In this document: piece after piece, positions 50,670 through 61,775 of the stretch
Position numbering within the stretch: the stretch's first letter is position 1
Layout: each line of letters begins with the position of its first letter
Origin: Solirubrobacterales bacterium
GTDB lineage: Bacteria; Actinomycetota; Thermoleophilia; Solirubrobacterales; 70-9
Length of the DNA: 64,000 bases
Assembly: GCA_020438355.1 (NCBI GenBank)
Contig: JAGQUT010000010.1
Coordinates: forward strand, 1-64,000
Reading direction: 5' to 3'
Notes under the pieces: generated by a model
What the model was told of the DNA's origin: nothing
Databases searched by the model: none
The model's input: the letters and a program-made list of their open reading frames with translations, nothing else
Translations under genes and position numbers: made by a program

Positions 50670-52742
50670 CTAGGGGATGAAGCTCGACGGAGTGATCGTC
50701 GGCATCCCGGACTGAAGAAGCCACTGCTGCCAGTAGTCCTCGAGAAGCTCGAGTTCAGCCCCCGTGAAATCGCTGATCTCAAGGGCCAGATCGATTGCCT
50801 GCTGGGTGGTGATGACGCCGTAGCTGTATCTCGCCATCAACTCCTGCGCATACTCGGTGAATTTCGAATCACCGACGATCTGCCGATAACCCTCCAATGC
50901 CATTCCCGGTCGCGTGTACGAGGGGAATGAATTGAACATGTTCGCCGGGTCGCCACCCACGGTGGCAGGTGGCTGGGTCCACTTGCTGCTCTCGGGGTTC
51001 GTGTAGTTGTTGGTCCACTGGACGGCCGGATTGGCAGCGGAGACGCTCCTCCAGGCACCCCAGGTGGCCCAGCCTTCGTTGAACCAGATTTCCAGCCAGG
51101 TGGCCGGACCGACCGTGTTGCCAAACCACTGGTGGGTCCACTCGTGAGCCTGGGTGCCGGCCGAAATGCTCGGGCCGGAGCCACTACCTGCGTAATGCGA
51201 CTTGCCGACGTTCTCCAGGGCATAGCCGAGCTGTGGCACCCATCCGGCGATGTCGCCCCCTGAATCGAGCGGGTACTCGCCGAAGATAGGGGTGAACAGG
51301 TCGATGATTCCCTGCTGGGCCGCGAAGCGTGTTTCCAGAGCGGTGATCTGGTCCGGAGTGGCCTGGTCGTCGTAGTAGTTGTAAGCCGGGATCGTCTCCA
51401 GAGGTACGGTTCCCGTCTTGTCAACCGACGTTACCGTGCCCTGGATCATCGGCGCGACCGTGGCTGTCGTCAGGTAGGTGGCGGTGGGCAGATCTGTGTT
51501 CCAGACCCACGTCCTTGTGCCGTTCCCGTTGTCGGTGTTGGAGACCAACTCTCCCGTCCCCAGCGCGACATGGGTTCCAGGGGCTGTGGTGGTCGTCGTG
51601 AACGTAGCCTTGTCGTACGGAATGTTGTTGCTGGGGAACCAGCTCATGGCACCGATCGGCTCGTTCACCGTGAAGGAGCCGTGACAGTTCAGGTTCGCCG
51701 GATCGGCCGGGCTACCGGACCGGCAGTACCTGACCCAGCCTTCCCAGGAGCCGTCCGGGTCGGTGACCAGATCCACGTACCCGCTGTATTCGACCGTTAC
51801 CTCGAAGGTGTCACCGTCCGCGATCCACTGCTGGGGTCGCGGCTTCACTACCAGCTTGGCATCGGCGTAGGTCGTGGAGGGCTGGACGAAGACGTCCCGT
51901 AGCTCCCAGGGGGAGGAGACACCATTGACCAGGACGTCATCGATTGACATCGAATTCGGATCGAAGTCGAGGCTGAAGGCAGACAGGTCCTCGGTCGCCA
52001 CTGCCTCCATCGTCGTGCTGGTGCCCGCGGCGAAAGTGTTGGCCGAGGGGCTGTAATCGAGGGTTATGTCGTAGTGGAGGGCGTCGTAACCGCCGTTTCC
52101 GATCCCGGTGAACAGAGGGTCGTTGCCGGTCGTTGCGCCCGGTCCATACCCGGCGTTGTCACCGGTGGTTCCCGTTGGACCTGTTGGACCCGTAGGCCCG
52201 GTCTGGCCGGTTTCGCCGGTCGGACCTTTGGGACCGCTGGGTCCCGTTCCACCAGTGGAACCGGTCGGTCCGGTCGTTCCAGGGTCACCCTTCGGGCCCT
52301 TGCCGGCTCCTACGACCCTGACCGACTTCGATGCACAGCTGCGGTATTTGCGAGCCTGGTAGCAGGAGACAACGAAGTACCGACCCTTGCCGATCGACCT
52401 GCGGATTTTTGCTGCCGCCAGAACTGTCTTGGTTCCCCTGGCCGGAAGCCCGCCGGTAAGGTTTCTGAATCCGATTCTGATCGGACCAGCCGACCTGTTG
52501 CTGGATAGAGACATGACGACCCTGCCCTTGACCCGACGGGCCATAGGGTTCCGGATCTTCGTGGCGACTATGTACTGACTGCCCTGCGCCATCTTGCCGG
52601 CAGCAGTTACACCTACTGCCCTGGGCTTGCCGGCGGCATCACTGGAGCTGACCAGCGGGGTGCAGGTGAACAGAAGCAAGACCGCCACTGTCACAGCGAC
52701 GATCAACCCTGAAGCGGAAACCCTCGGGGAACTCAAGGCCAT
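50670..52742 (-). CDS. Secreted M1-family metallopeptidase with N-terminal stalk and collagen-like linker
   Basis: A 690-aa protein: signal peptide (about 9-37), a beta-rich stalk domain (about 40-145), a collagen-like Gly-X-Y linker (about 149-195) and an M1 peptidase domain (about 215-690). The catalytic motif HEWTH is at 533-537 with the third zinc ligand E556 in NEGWATW, the M1 spacing of 18 residues; GYALEN replaces the usual GAMEN. It likely acts as an aminopeptidase held away from the cell by the stalk. GAGGAG lies 8-9 nt before ATG 52742. The stalk is paralogous to that of the next gene. Confidence 0.88.
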   Translation of the reverse strand: MALSSPRVSASGLIVAVTVAVLLLFTCTPLVSSSDAAGKPRAVGVTAAGKMAQGSQYIVATKIRNPMARRVKGRVVMSLSSNRSAGPIRIGFRNLTGGLPARGTKTVLAAAKIRRSIGKGRYFVVSCYQARKYRSCASKSVRVVGAGKGPKGDPGTTGPTGSTGGTGPSGPKGPTGETGQTGPTGPTGPTGTTGDNAGYGPGATTGNDPLFTGIGNGGYDALHYDITLDYSPSANTFAAGTSTTMEAVATEDLSAFSLDFDPNSMSIDDVLVNGVSSPWELRDVFVQPSTTYADAKLVVKPRPQQWIADGDTFEVTVEYSGYVDLVTDPDGSWEGWVRYCRSGSPADPANLNCHGSFTVNEPIGAMSWFPSNNIPYDKATFTTTTTAPGTHVALGTGELVSNTDNGNGTRTWVWNTDLPTATYLTTATVAPMIQGTVTSVDKTGTVPLETIPAYNYYDDQATPDQITALETRFAAQQGIIDLFTPIFGEYPLDSGGDIAGWVPQLGYALENVGKSHYAGSGSGPSISAGTQAHEWTHQWFGNTVGPATWLEIWFNEGWATWGAWRSVSAANPAVQWTNNYTNPESSKWTQPPATVGGDPANMFNSFPSYTRPGMALEGYRQIVGDSKFTEYAQELMARYSYGVITTQQAIDLALEISDFTGAELELLEDYWQQWLLQSGMPTITPSSFIP
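52158..52298 (-). repeat. Collagen-like Gly-X-Y repeat encoding the M1 peptidase linker
   Basis: About 16 Gly-X-Y triplets, mostly GPT, GET and GTT, encoded in the peptidase gene between the stalk and catalytic domains. Short GGTCCG/GGACCT-type codon repeats are visible. The repeats are likely to vary in number by slippage. Confidence 0.85.
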
Positions 52743-52867
52743 CGTTAAATCTCCTCCTCGAACATGCCTGAAGGCCGCTTCCCGGTGAACCAGCAGCTCC
52801 AGGTAATGCTCTCTCCTACCCGTTGGTCCGAATTTCTATCCCGAATCACTTTCGGTTTCCGGACCCG

Positions 52868-54608
<1,741 letters not shown>

Positions 54609-54658
54609 TGGCTGGAATGAATCCTATCTCCGGGCTACCCGCCGGTAAGGTCACATGC

Positions 54659-55564
54659 GTGAGCATCCACGCTGAATCAAGGCCCCTCGAGACGCCGCTA
54701 CCTGGCGGTGGACAGGGCGCGACCGTAACCGTCGAGCCGATGATCACCGGCACCTTCAGCGGCCCCCCGATTCTCCACGACAGTCCGAAGGGGAAGGCCG
54801 GCTCGCTGGCGATCCTTCGATCGACGAGGGCTGAACGCACGCCGAGTCCGATTCCTTCCTTTCTGATCCGTCACCCTTCGGCTGGCCTGATCCTGGTCGA
54901 CACGGGCCTCCACCCCTCGGTCGCCTCAGACCCGACCGAAAACCTCGGGCGCTTCACAAACTGGCTAATGCGCCCTTCGATGGAACCGGGCCAGGACGTC
55001 CTCTCCCAGCTTCGAGACAAAGGCATCAGCCCTTCGGACATACGAATGGTCCTCTTCACCCACCTCCACTACGACCATGCTTCGGCGATCTCCGAGTTCC
55101 CCGATTCGACATTGATCGTCAACTCGGTCGAGTGGCAGTACGCGGCGACGGTCCGGAACCCGGAGTTCAAGGGCTACCGGCGCCAGCAGTACGACTACGC
55201 CTTTGATTTCCGCACGATCTCCTTTGATTCCGACCAGGTCAACTCGTACGCGAGCTTCGGGCGAACACTTGACCTGTTCGGCGACGGCTCGATCAGGCTC
55301 GCCTTCACTCCGGGTCATTCCCCCGGCCACCAGTCGATCATCTGCCGGCTGAAGGAACGGGACATGGTCATCAGCGGCGACGCGATCTACGAGGAGCGTC
55401 AACTGGAAGCCGGAGCGAACCTCCCCGGCACGATGCACGACGAGCACAACTACAAGCGCTCGCTGCAGGAGCTGCGCCTCTTTCGCCGGAACTACCCGTC
55501 AGCCGTCATTACTGCCGGCCACGACACGGAGTTCTACGAAAACGCCCCCGAAGTCTGGGAGTAA
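54659..55564 (+). CDS. MBL-fold hydrolase, N-acyl homoserine lactonase family
   Basis: About 301 residues. The metal motif THLHYDHAS, the second histidine GHSPGH, the bridging aspartate SGDAIYE and the last histidine AGHDTEF follow AiiA-type lactonases. It may hydrolyse a lactone; acyl-homoserine lactones are only one option. GTG 54659 was chosen (TAAGGT / AAGG upstream); ATG 54617 and TTG 54608 are in frame but lie in the divergent SDR leader. Confidence 0.82.
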   Translation: MSIHAESRPLETPLPGGGQGATVTVEPMITGTFSGPPILHDSPKGKAGSLAILRSTRAERTPSPIPSFLIRHPSAGLILVDTGLHPSVASDPTENLGRFTNWLMRPSMEPGQDVLSQLRDKGISPSDIRMVLFTHLHYDHASAISEFPDSTLIVNSVEWQYAATVRNPEFKGYRRQQYDYAFDFRTISFDSDQVNSYASFGRTLDLFGDGSIRLAFTPGHSPGHQSIICRLKERDMVISGDAIYEERQLEAGANLPGTMHDEHNYKRSLQELRLFRRNYPSAVITAGHDTEFYENAPEVWE

Positions 55565-55572
55565 GTCGAGAC

Positions 55573-56346
55573 CTACGGCTCGATGGTGCGGCCCGGCTCG
55601 GGCGCCTTCACCTTTTCGCGCAACGCCTGCTTCACTCCGCGCCTGCCCTTCTCGTCCAGGGCCGTGTACATCTTTTTGACCTGGTCGAAGACCTCCTTCG
55701 AGCAGTCGAGCTGCTGCTCGCGGGTGGGCTCGGCGACGACCGGGAAGACCATCGGCTCGCCGAACTGGACCGTGACCTTCGGCAGCACCAGTTTTCGCCA
55801 CTTGCGGACCGAAGCCGACCCGTGGATAGCGACCGGCACAACGGGAACACCGTTCTCGAGGGCGATCCTGCCGATACCGGGCTTGGCTTCACCTAGTCCA
55901 CCCGTCCGTGACCGTCCGCCTTCGGCGTAGACGAGCACGCAACCGTCGTTCTCGAGGATGCGGTTGGCGGTGGTGAAAGCTTCTTCGTCCTTGTAGCCGC
56001 GACGCACCGGGAACACGCCGCCGTATTTGAAGATCTGGGTCAGGCCGGGAGCGCCGAAGAGCTGTGACTTGGCCATGAAGCGGATCTTCCTTCGCAGGTA
56101 GACACCGGCGAAGAAGTGGTCCATGTTTGAGAAGTGGTTCGGTGCCAGCAGTACGGGCCCTTCGGTCGGCACATTCTCCGTTCCAATCGCCCGTGTCCGG
56201 TAGAGCCCGACGGCGACTGGGGTGAGTACTGCCCTGACCGCCTCGTAGACCCAGTTCGGCTCGTGATTCCGCGACCGCTCGTGTATGTGGTCGAAGTACT
56301 CGGCAGGGCGGGGATCTTTGTACTTCTGCGGTTTGAGCTCTGACAT
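55573..56346 (-). CDS. plsC: 1-acyl-sn-glycerol-3-phosphate acyltransferase
   Basis: A 257-aa PlsC-family acyltransferase. NHFSNMD carries the H-x4-D catalytic motif, and YAEGGRSRTG matches the EGTRS substrate-phosphate motif. It makes phosphatidic acid in phospholipid synthesis. It lies 35 bp downstream of glpK in an operon with a GT2 gene, so glycerol phosphorylation and lipid assembly may be coordinated. Confidence 0.88.
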   Translation of the reverse strand: MSELKPQKYKDPRPAEYFDHIHERSRNHEPNWVYEAVRAVLTPVAVGLYRTRAIGTENVPTEGPVLLAPNHFSNMDHFFAGVYLRRKIRFMAKSQLFGAPGLTQIFKYGGVFPVRRGYKDEEAFTTANRILENDGCVLVYAEGGRSRTGGLGEAKPGIGRIALENGVPVVPVAIHGSASVRKWRKLVLPKVTVQFGEPMVFPVVAEPTREQQLDCSKEVFDQVKKMYTALDEKGRRGVKQALREKVKAPEPGRTIEP

Positions 56347-56381
56347 GGGTTAGGCCTCGTTACCCCAGTACCCGAATCGGG

Positions 56382-57845
56382 TTACACGGACCACTGCCGG
56401 GATCTCTCCACGGCGCGGTGCCAGTCGGCCAGAAGTGAACCGGCCTGGTCGCGGCTCATCTTCGGTTCGTAACGAGCTGCCGGTCTCCACATGCTCCGGA
56501 CCTGGTCGATGGTCCAGGCGCCGCTTCCGAGTCCGGCGAGGCAGGCCGCCCCGAAGGCCGTCGTCTCGCTGATCTCCGGGATCTCGACCGGCACCCCGAG
56601 CATGTCGGCCTGGAACTGCATCAGCCACTTGTTGTTGACCGCCCCGCCATCGGCCCGCAGTATTTCCAGCTTTTCGCCGGAGGCTTGTTCCTGCGCCCTG
56701 ACGGCATCGACTGTCTGGTAGGCGATCGCCTCCAGTGCTGCCCTTGCGATGTGGGCACGACTGGTGCCGCGGGTCAGGCCGACGATCGTCCCCCGCGCGT
56801 AGGGATCCCACCATGGTGACCCGAGGCCTGTCAGTGCGGGGACGAAGTACACGCCCTCGTTGCTGTCCAGCGAAGCGGCCAGCGCTTCCGTCTCGCTGGC
56901 GTCCTTGATGATGCCTAGCCCGTCACGCAACCACTGGACCGCAGAGCCGGTGACGAACACGGATGCTTCAAGCGCGTAGTCCACCTCTACTTCGCCGTCC
57001 GGCTCGCCGATTCCCCAGGCGACCGTGCCAAGCAGGCCCTCCCCCGGGTCCGGCTTCTCCTGACCAGCGTTCAACAGGACAAAGCTGCCCGTCCCGTAGG
57101 TGTTCTTGGCCATGCCCGGCTCATGGCACATCTGGCCGAACAGGGCTGCCTGCTGGTCGCCTGCGATCCCCGCGACGGGAACTTCGCCTCCGAACCCGGA
57201 AGTCACGCCGAACATCCCCGACGATGGCCGAACTTCCGGAAGGGAACCGGGGTCGACCTCGAAGATCTCACAGAGTTCGGGACACCAGTCCAGGCTTCCC
57301 GTGTCAAAGAGCATTGTTCGTGAAGCGTTGCTCAGGTCGGTCACGTGTTCCGAGCACATCCGGTGGACAAGCCACGAGTCGACAGTCCCGAAGGCCGCCC
57401 TCTCGGCTCCCTCGACGTTCTGCCTCAACCACTCGATTTTGGTCGCCGAGAAGTAAGGATCGAGGACCAGCCCGGTCCGTTCCCGGACCAGAGGCTCAAC
57501 ACCTTCGGCCTTGAGTTCGTCACAGCGTGAGGCACCCCTGCGGTCCTGCCAGACGAGGGCATGGTGAAGCGGCTTGCCGGTCGCGGGATCCCAGGCGACA
57601 ACCGTTTCGCGCTGATTGGTGATCCCGATCGCGTCGAGGTCCGGTCCACTGATTCCGGCGCCGGCGAGAGCCCTCGCGGCGACCCCCCAACTGACTTCCC
57701 AGATCTCCTCGGCATCGTGTTCAACCCAGCCTGGCTTCGGGAAATGCTGCCGGAACTCCGCGTACCCGCGACCGGCGATCCGTCCTTCATCGTTGAAGAC
57801 CAGCGCGGTCGAGCCGGTGGTTCCCTGATCGATCGCGAGGATCAA
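56382..57845 (-). CDS. glpK: Glycerol kinase
   Basis: A 487-aa FGGY kinase converting glycerol to sn-glycerol-3-phosphate. IDQGTTGS, the ITNQRET motif, TWLVWQDRR-like LVWQDRRGA and GTGSFVLLN and ADGGAVNN signatures are present. TTG 57845 overlaps the GT2 stop (TTGA) and has GGAGG 8 nt upstream, so it is preferred over GTG 57890, which would add an atypical N-terminus. Next gene downstream is plsC. Confidence 0.92.
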   Translation of the reverse strand: MILAIDQGTTGSTALVFNDEGRIAGRGYAEFRQHFPKPGWVEHDAEEIWEVSWGVAARALAGAGISGPDLDAIGITNQRETVVAWDPATGKPLHHALVWQDRRGASRCDELKAEGVEPLVRERTGLVLDPYFSATKIEWLRQNVEGAERAAFGTVDSWLVHRMCSEHVTDLSNASRTMLFDTGSLDWCPELCEIFEVDPGSLPEVRPSSGMFGVTSGFGGEVPVAGIAGDQQAALFGQMCHEPGMAKNTYGTGSFVLLNAGQEKPDPGEGLLGTVAWGIGEPDGEVEVDYALEASVFVTGSAVQWLRDGLGIIKDASETEALAASLDSNEGVYFVPALTGLGSPWWDPYARGTIVGLTRGTSRAHIARAALEAIAYQTVDAVRAQEQASGEKLEILRADGGAVNNKWLMQFQADMLGVPVEIPEISETTAFGAACLAGLGSGAWTIDQVRSMWRPAARYEPKMSRDQAGSLLADWHRAVERSRQWSV

Positions 57846-58573
57846 GCCGGCTTCCTCCCGTCCGGACCCCGGCCGCCTCTCCTCGCCCACCAGACCCTGG
57901 CGAAGTCGACCAGCTGCCGGAACCGGTGGACGAAACCTTTGAAGCTCTTGCCTGTCGCTTTGTGGGCCAGGTCGATCTCGTACTCGCCGAGCCGGTAGCC
58001 GGCGCGCACCGCGTCAATCGTCATGCCGGTCTCCATTCCGTATGCGGGAGCGAAAGGCAGGACGGCCCGCAGAACATCGATGCTCATTGCCCTCTGTCCT
58101 GAGATCGGGGCCTGGGGCTCTGCCCCGCAACGCTGGCGGATGGCCCAGGCGGAAAATCCCAGAGCGAAACCGAAACCACCACCGACCCGCCTGGCAAACA
58201 TCGCCACCGCCAGGTCGCATTCGTCTTGCTTCACCGCCTCGACCAGCGGTCCCAGTTCACCGGCAGATCCGGCGAGGTCGCCGTCGCAGAGCAGGACGAA
58301 CCGGGGCTGATCGGGGTCGCTCAGCATCGCTTCGGCACAGGCGGTCATGTTGCCCCCCTTGCCGTGTGACCGACCCCGGCTCACCACCCTCGCTCCGGCG
58401 GCCATTGCGGCATCTGCCGTGCCGTCGTCGGAGGCGTCGTCGGCAACCCAGACCGTGGCTCCCGGGAAAGTCTCTTTCAGGGAAGCGATCGTCGCGCCGA
58501 TCACGTCGGCCTCGTTTCGGGCCGCGATCAGAACGGCAAGTGTGTTGGCGCCAGGGCTCTCCACCGGGGGCAC
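57842..58573 (-). CDS. Family 2 glycosyltransferase
   Basis: About 243 residues. The GT-A fold begins TLAVLIAARNEADVIG; DDASDDGTAD is the nucleotide-binding region, LLCDGDLAG the DxD motif, and HKATGKSFKGFVHRFRQ a basic tail. Similar GT2 enzymes transfer sugars to lipid carriers. GTG 58573 is chosen (GTG 58564 is also possible); an ATG at 58639 would run through the divergent biotin carrier gene. The stop overlaps the glpK start. Confidence 0.82.
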   Translation of the reverse strand: MPPVESPGANTLAVLIAARNEADVIGATIASLKETFPGATVWVADDASDDGTADAAMAAGARVVSRGRSHGKGGNMTACAEAMLSDPDQPRFVLLCDGDLAGSAGELGPLVEAVKQDECDLAVAMFARRVGGGFGFALGFSAWAIRQRCGAEPQAPISGQRAMSIDVLRAVLPFAPAYGMETGMTIDAVRAGYRLGEYEIDLAHKATGKSFKGFVHRFRQLVDFARVWWARRGGRGPDGRKPA

Positions 58574-58618
58574 TTTATCGGCGCCGTGACCGGCCTCCTT
58601 CGAATAGAGTTCCGGCTC

Positions 58619-58831
58619 ATGGCGAACATCGAAGCTCACATCACCGGGAACGTCTGGAAGATCCAGGTCAAAGTTGGAGACGAGGTCTCCGAAGACGACG
58701 AGGTGATCATCCTCGAATCGATGAAGATGGAGATCCCGGTCGAATCCGAGGACGACGGCGTGGTCAAGGAAATCCTCTGTGAAGAGGGCCAGTCCGTGAC
58801 CGAAGGCGACGTCCTGATCGTTCTCGAGTAG
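58619..58831 (+). CDS. Biotin carboxyl carrier protein (TB7.3-like)
   Basis: A 70-aa single biotinyl domain with ESMKME, K as the biotinylated lysine. It is close in size and sequence to the stand-alone biotin/lipoyl carrier of actinobacteria (Rv3221c/TB7.3). It would carry CO2 between biotin carboxylase and a carboxyltransferase; neither partner is adjacent. It overlaps nothing and is followed 5 bp later by a crotonase gene. TAGAGT lies 8 nt before the ATG with no Shine-Dalgarno. Confidence 0.9.
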   Translation: MANIEAHITGNVWKIQVKVGDEVSEDDEVIILESMKMEIPVESEDDGVVKEILCEEGQSVTEGDVLIVLE

Positions 58832-58836
58832 CGCCA

Positions 58837-59640
58837 GTGGACGTCGATACCGGCACGGAAAAGGTCCGGCTCGACTTCCCGGCCGAGGCGGTAGCCCGCC
58901 TCACCATTTCGAATCCTCCCAAGCGGAACGCACTGGATCACGAGATCCTCGACGCGATCACCGCGACGGTGCCCCGTCTCGACAGCGGTATCGAAGTCCG
59001 GTGCCTGGTCATCACCGGCGAAGACCCGGTCTTTTCGGCCGGCTACGACATCGGCGGAATTCCGCCGGAGAGCTTTGAGCAGGATGCCGAAGCCCTGGTC
59101 GCCCATCCCTTCACCGCTGCCCTCGACGCGATCGAGGCCTTCCCCTGGCCCACCGTCGCCGCCCTGAACGGGCACTGCCTCGGTGGCGCATTGGAGATGG
59201 CCGTCACCTGTGACCTCAGGGTTTCAGCCCCGAAAGCGAAAATGGGGATGCCGCCAGCCAAGCTCGGCCTGATCTACGGACACACCGGCCTGATCCGTTT
59301 CGTCCGCTCGATCGGCCTTCCCCGCACCAGGGAGCTCTTCTTCACGGGCGACATGCTGGGCGCCGAAAGGGCCGACGAGATAGGCCTGGTCAACCGGGTC
59401 TTCGAAGGTGACTTCGAGGAACAGTCGGTTGCCTTTGCTGCTGGCATCGCCGCGAATGCCCCGCTTTCGATGAGTGGCAACAAGCAGGCGCTCCGGACCA
59501 TCACCGACAACCCGGTCCTCTCGGAAGATCAGGTCAGGGAGCTGGTCGAACTCCGCGAGTCATGCTTCGCTTCAGAGGACTTTCTGGAGGGCATCACCGC
59601 CTTCGCGGAGAAGCGCAAACCGAACTGGACCGGTCGCTAG
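58837..59640 (+). CDS. Crotonase-family acyl-CoA decarboxylase-like protein (methylmalonyl/ethylmalonyl-CoA type)
   Basis: A 267-aa crotonase. The first glutamate is kept (GGALEMAVTCD), but the second, normally in a PEIxLG block, is missing (MPPAKLGLIYGHTGL); tyrosine in LIYGHTG matches the catalytic Tyr of E. coli methylmalonyl-CoA decarboxylase YgfG. FAEKRKPNWTGR matches the YgfG C-terminus. It likely decarboxylates methylmalonyl- or ethylmalonyl-CoA, perhaps as a side-product repair enzyme. GTG start 5 bp after the biotin carrier stop. Confidence 0.82.
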   Translation: MDVDTGTEKVRLDFPAEAVARLTISNPPKRNALDHEILDAITATVPRLDSGIEVRCLVITGEDPVFSAGYDIGGIPPESFEQDAEALVAHPFTAALDAIEAFPWPTVAALNGHCLGGALEMAVTCDLRVSAPKAKMGMPPAKLGLIYGHTGLIRFVRSIGLPRTRELFFTGDMLGAERADEIGLVNRVFEGDFEEQSVAFAAGIAANAPLSMSGNKQALRTITDNPVLSEDQVRELVELRESCFASEDFLEGITAFAEKRKPNWTGR

Positions 59641-59664
59641 CGCCGGAATCCAGTCCGGCCCGGA

Positions 59665-60867
59665 TCAGGAGCCCGGAAGACCGGCGCGAAGCTGAAGGGT
59701 CCGGTTGGTCGCACGGGTGAACTGTCCCCGCGGAAGCTTTCCGCTGCGAAGCCGGGAGGCGATCGCAACCCTGCCGCGGCTGGCTGACTGCCAGTCACCG
59801 TAGAGCAGGATGTCCATTCCAGCGTGGGCGGCTGCGATCGCCGCCCTTTTGGTCCCTCCGAAGTCGTTCACAGCAACGGTTCCCATCGCATCGGTGATCG
59901 TGATCCCCTGGAAGCCGAGGCGCTGACGGAGTTCACCCCGAACGATCCGGGGCTCGAACATTGCGGGCCTGGGTCCGAGTGCCGGGTAGATCGCGGAGCC
60001 GACCATGACCAGCTTTCCTCCGCTGGCGATGAAGGGCCGGTACGGCGCCATGTCGACCCTGCGCAGCGTCCGCTTGGACAGGCGGATTCGCTGGACAGCG
60101 AAGTCGGTGTTCTCGGTCGCCGCGCCGAGCCCTGGAAAGTGCTTGGCGGTAGCGGCGACCTGGGTCGCCTGGAGCGCCCGCGAAAACGGGATCGCAGTGC
60201 TGTTGACCCTGCGAACGGTGGAGCCAAAGCCGCGATCAGTGTCGGCGATCACCCCTCCCGGCCTCGCCACGTCCAGCACCGGGGCCAGGTCCACGTTGAA
60301 CCCGGCATTCCTCAGATTTCTGCCTGTCAGCCTGCCCTGTCTGCGTGAGAAGGCCGAGCCGCGGGATCCCATTTGTTCAGCCGATGTATTGGGGGCACCT
60401 GCCAACCGCTTGACGAGCCCCCCTTCCTGATCGACCATGACCATCAGGGGATATCTGCGAAGTCCCGCGGGACGCTGAACACGCTGAAGAGATGAAGTCA
60501 ACCGCCGGATCTGGCTCCGCGAGCCCAGGTTGTCGGCGAAGAGGATCACGCCGCCAATCAGGCCCTCCCTGATCTGCCTCCTGATCACGTCGGGAACGGA
60601 GCGCCCCTCGAAGCCGGCGACGACACGCTGACCGGCCAATTGCCCGGCGCTCATTCCGGCCGAGAGGTTGCGGGTCAAAGGCGGGAACGGTGAGGTCGCA
60701 GTCTCAGCGGCGACGAAGGGCCCGACGGCAGCCGGGTTGGTGGATTCGGTTGTCGTACCCGGATCTTCCCCGCGCGAGGAAAGGAGCAGCAGACCGGCCA
60801 CCCCGGCCAGCAGCAACACGAACAGCACAACCCGGCTGCGAGGCGAAATCTTCAGGACGGAAGCCAC
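59665..60867 (-). CDS. Glycoside hydrolase family 3 protein (NagZ-like), membrane-anchored
   Basis: A 400-aa protein: an N-terminal TM/signal segment (about 12-31) then a GH3 barrel with VDQEGGLVKRL, KHFPGLGAA and the nucleophile region GITITDAMG. These are beta-N-acetylhexosaminidase signatures; NagZ enzymes are usually cytoplasmic, so the exported form suggests action on wall glycans outside. GTG start with TATCAT 6 nt upstream (leaderless pattern). Specificity uncertain. Confidence 0.86.
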   Translation of the reverse strand: MASVLKISPRSRVVLFVLLLAGVAGLLLLSSRGEDPGTTTESTNPAAVGPFVAAETATSPFPPLTRNLSAGMSAGQLAGQRVVAGFEGRSVPDVIRRQIREGLIGGVILFADNLGSRSQIRRLTSSLQRVQRPAGLRRYPLMVMVDQEGGLVKRLAGAPNTSAEQMGSRGSAFSRRQGRLTGRNLRNAGFNVDLAPVLDVARPGGVIADTDRGFGSTVRRVNSTAIPFSRALQATQVAATAKHFPGLGAATENTDFAVQRIRLSKRTLRRVDMAPYRPFIASGGKLVMVGSAIYPALGPRPAMFEPRIVRGELRQRLGFQGITITDAMGTVAVNDFGGTKRAAIAAAHAGMDILLYGDWQSASRGRVAIASRLRSGKLPRGQFTRATNRTLQLRAGLPGS

Positions 60868-60898
60868 ACCTCGATGATACGCGGGGCTGCCTGGGTAA

Positions 60899-60943
60899 CT
60901 GTGTTCGATTTGCGTGGAAATAGCCCATACAAATCGAACACAG
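60899..60943. repeat. Perfect 14-bp inverted repeat in the yaaA / GH3 gap
   Basis: CTGTGTTCGATTTG (60899-60912) and CAAATCGAACACAG (60930-60943) are perfect inverted copies separated by 17 nt. It lies in the 94-bp gap downstream of yaaA and upstream of the GH3 gene. No T-tract, so not a typical terminator; it may be a protein-binding site, an RNA hairpin or a repeat-element end. Confidence 0.7.
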
Positions 60944-60961
60944 ATCCGATCTTCTGCCGGG

Positions 60962-61726
60962 TCAGGCCTTCTCGATGATGTCGAGGGTCCTGTCGGTCAG
61001 TTCCACCCGCAATCCCTCGCCTTCGAGCAGGTCTGCCAGGGACTCCAGATCTTTCGGCATCGCCTTCGCCGAGAGGGCAACACGGGCGACTTCGCCCCGC
61101 ACCGCCTTGGCCATATGGGAGATCGCCTTGCGTTTTCCTGCCGTCTCGGTGAAGCCGCGAACCGTGACCAGACGAGCCTGCTTCGGCTTCCAGGCCGCCG
61201 AGTAGGCACCGGATCGCATGTCGAGCACGAAACCACCTTCGCTGTCGTGTCCGGCCCCCTCCATCGCGTCGGAAAGGGCGTCCCGCCAGAAGGCTGGCAG
61301 ACCACCGATCTTCGGCAGCTTCGCCTTCATCGAGAATCGGTAATAGGGAATCTGGTCTCCCGGTGCGATGAAACCCCAGAGGGCCGAAGAGATCAACACG
61401 CTCCTTGAGGCCCGCCGTTTCCCGGCCGCGGGCAGAGAAGCGAAATCGAGTCGGTCGTAAAGCACCCCCGTGTACACCTCTGAGGCAGGAGCCACCGGCG
61501 ACGAAACGATCTCGGCGTCGCGGGCGATGTCTTCCGCCTGACCGACCGAGATGCCAAGCGCCTCTATCGCTTTGGTCTGCGAAGCCTTGCCCAGTTTCTC
61601 GAGCGCGGAAATCAACTCTGCCCGTTTCGACCCGAGCTGCTCCGCGAAAGCAAGGGAATCAAGGTCAAGGCGCCCCTTCCCGGAAGGGGAGGCCTTGCCC
61701 TCGGAAGGAGGAAGCAGAATCAGCAT
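60962..61726 (-). CDS. yaaA: Peroxide stress protein YaaA (DUF328)
   Basis: A 254-aa member of the YaaA/DUF328 family. LLPPSEGKA at the start, GVLYDRLDF, LISSALWGFI and PYYRFSMKAKLP are characteristic. In E. coli YaaA limits intracellular iron during peroxide stress. It lies 137 bp downstream of the response regulator gene on the same strand, with two strong hairpins in the gap that may form a structured leader. Confidence 0.9.
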   Translation of the reverse strand: MLILLPPSEGKASPSGKGRLDLDSLAFAEQLGSKRAELISALEKLGKASQTKAIEALGISVGQAEDIARDAEIVSSPVAPASEVYTGVLYDRLDFASLPAAGKRRASRSVLISSALWGFIAPGDQIPYYRFSMKAKLPKIGGLPAFWRDALSDAMEGAGHDSEGGFVLDMRSGAYSAAWKPKQARLVTVRGFTETAGKRKAISHMAKAVRGEVARVALSAKAMPKDLESLADLLEGEGLRVELTDRTLDIIEKA

Positions 61727-61775
61727 CGGGGAGAGAATCTAGCCGAGCCGCCAAGCCTGTGAACCTCCCCGGAGA

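Noticed and set aside
60899-60943. Possible LexA/SOS box because of TCGAAC and GTTCGA
   Set aside because: The half-sites face the wrong way and are far apart; the actinobacterial SOS box is TCGAAC-N4-GTTCGA.
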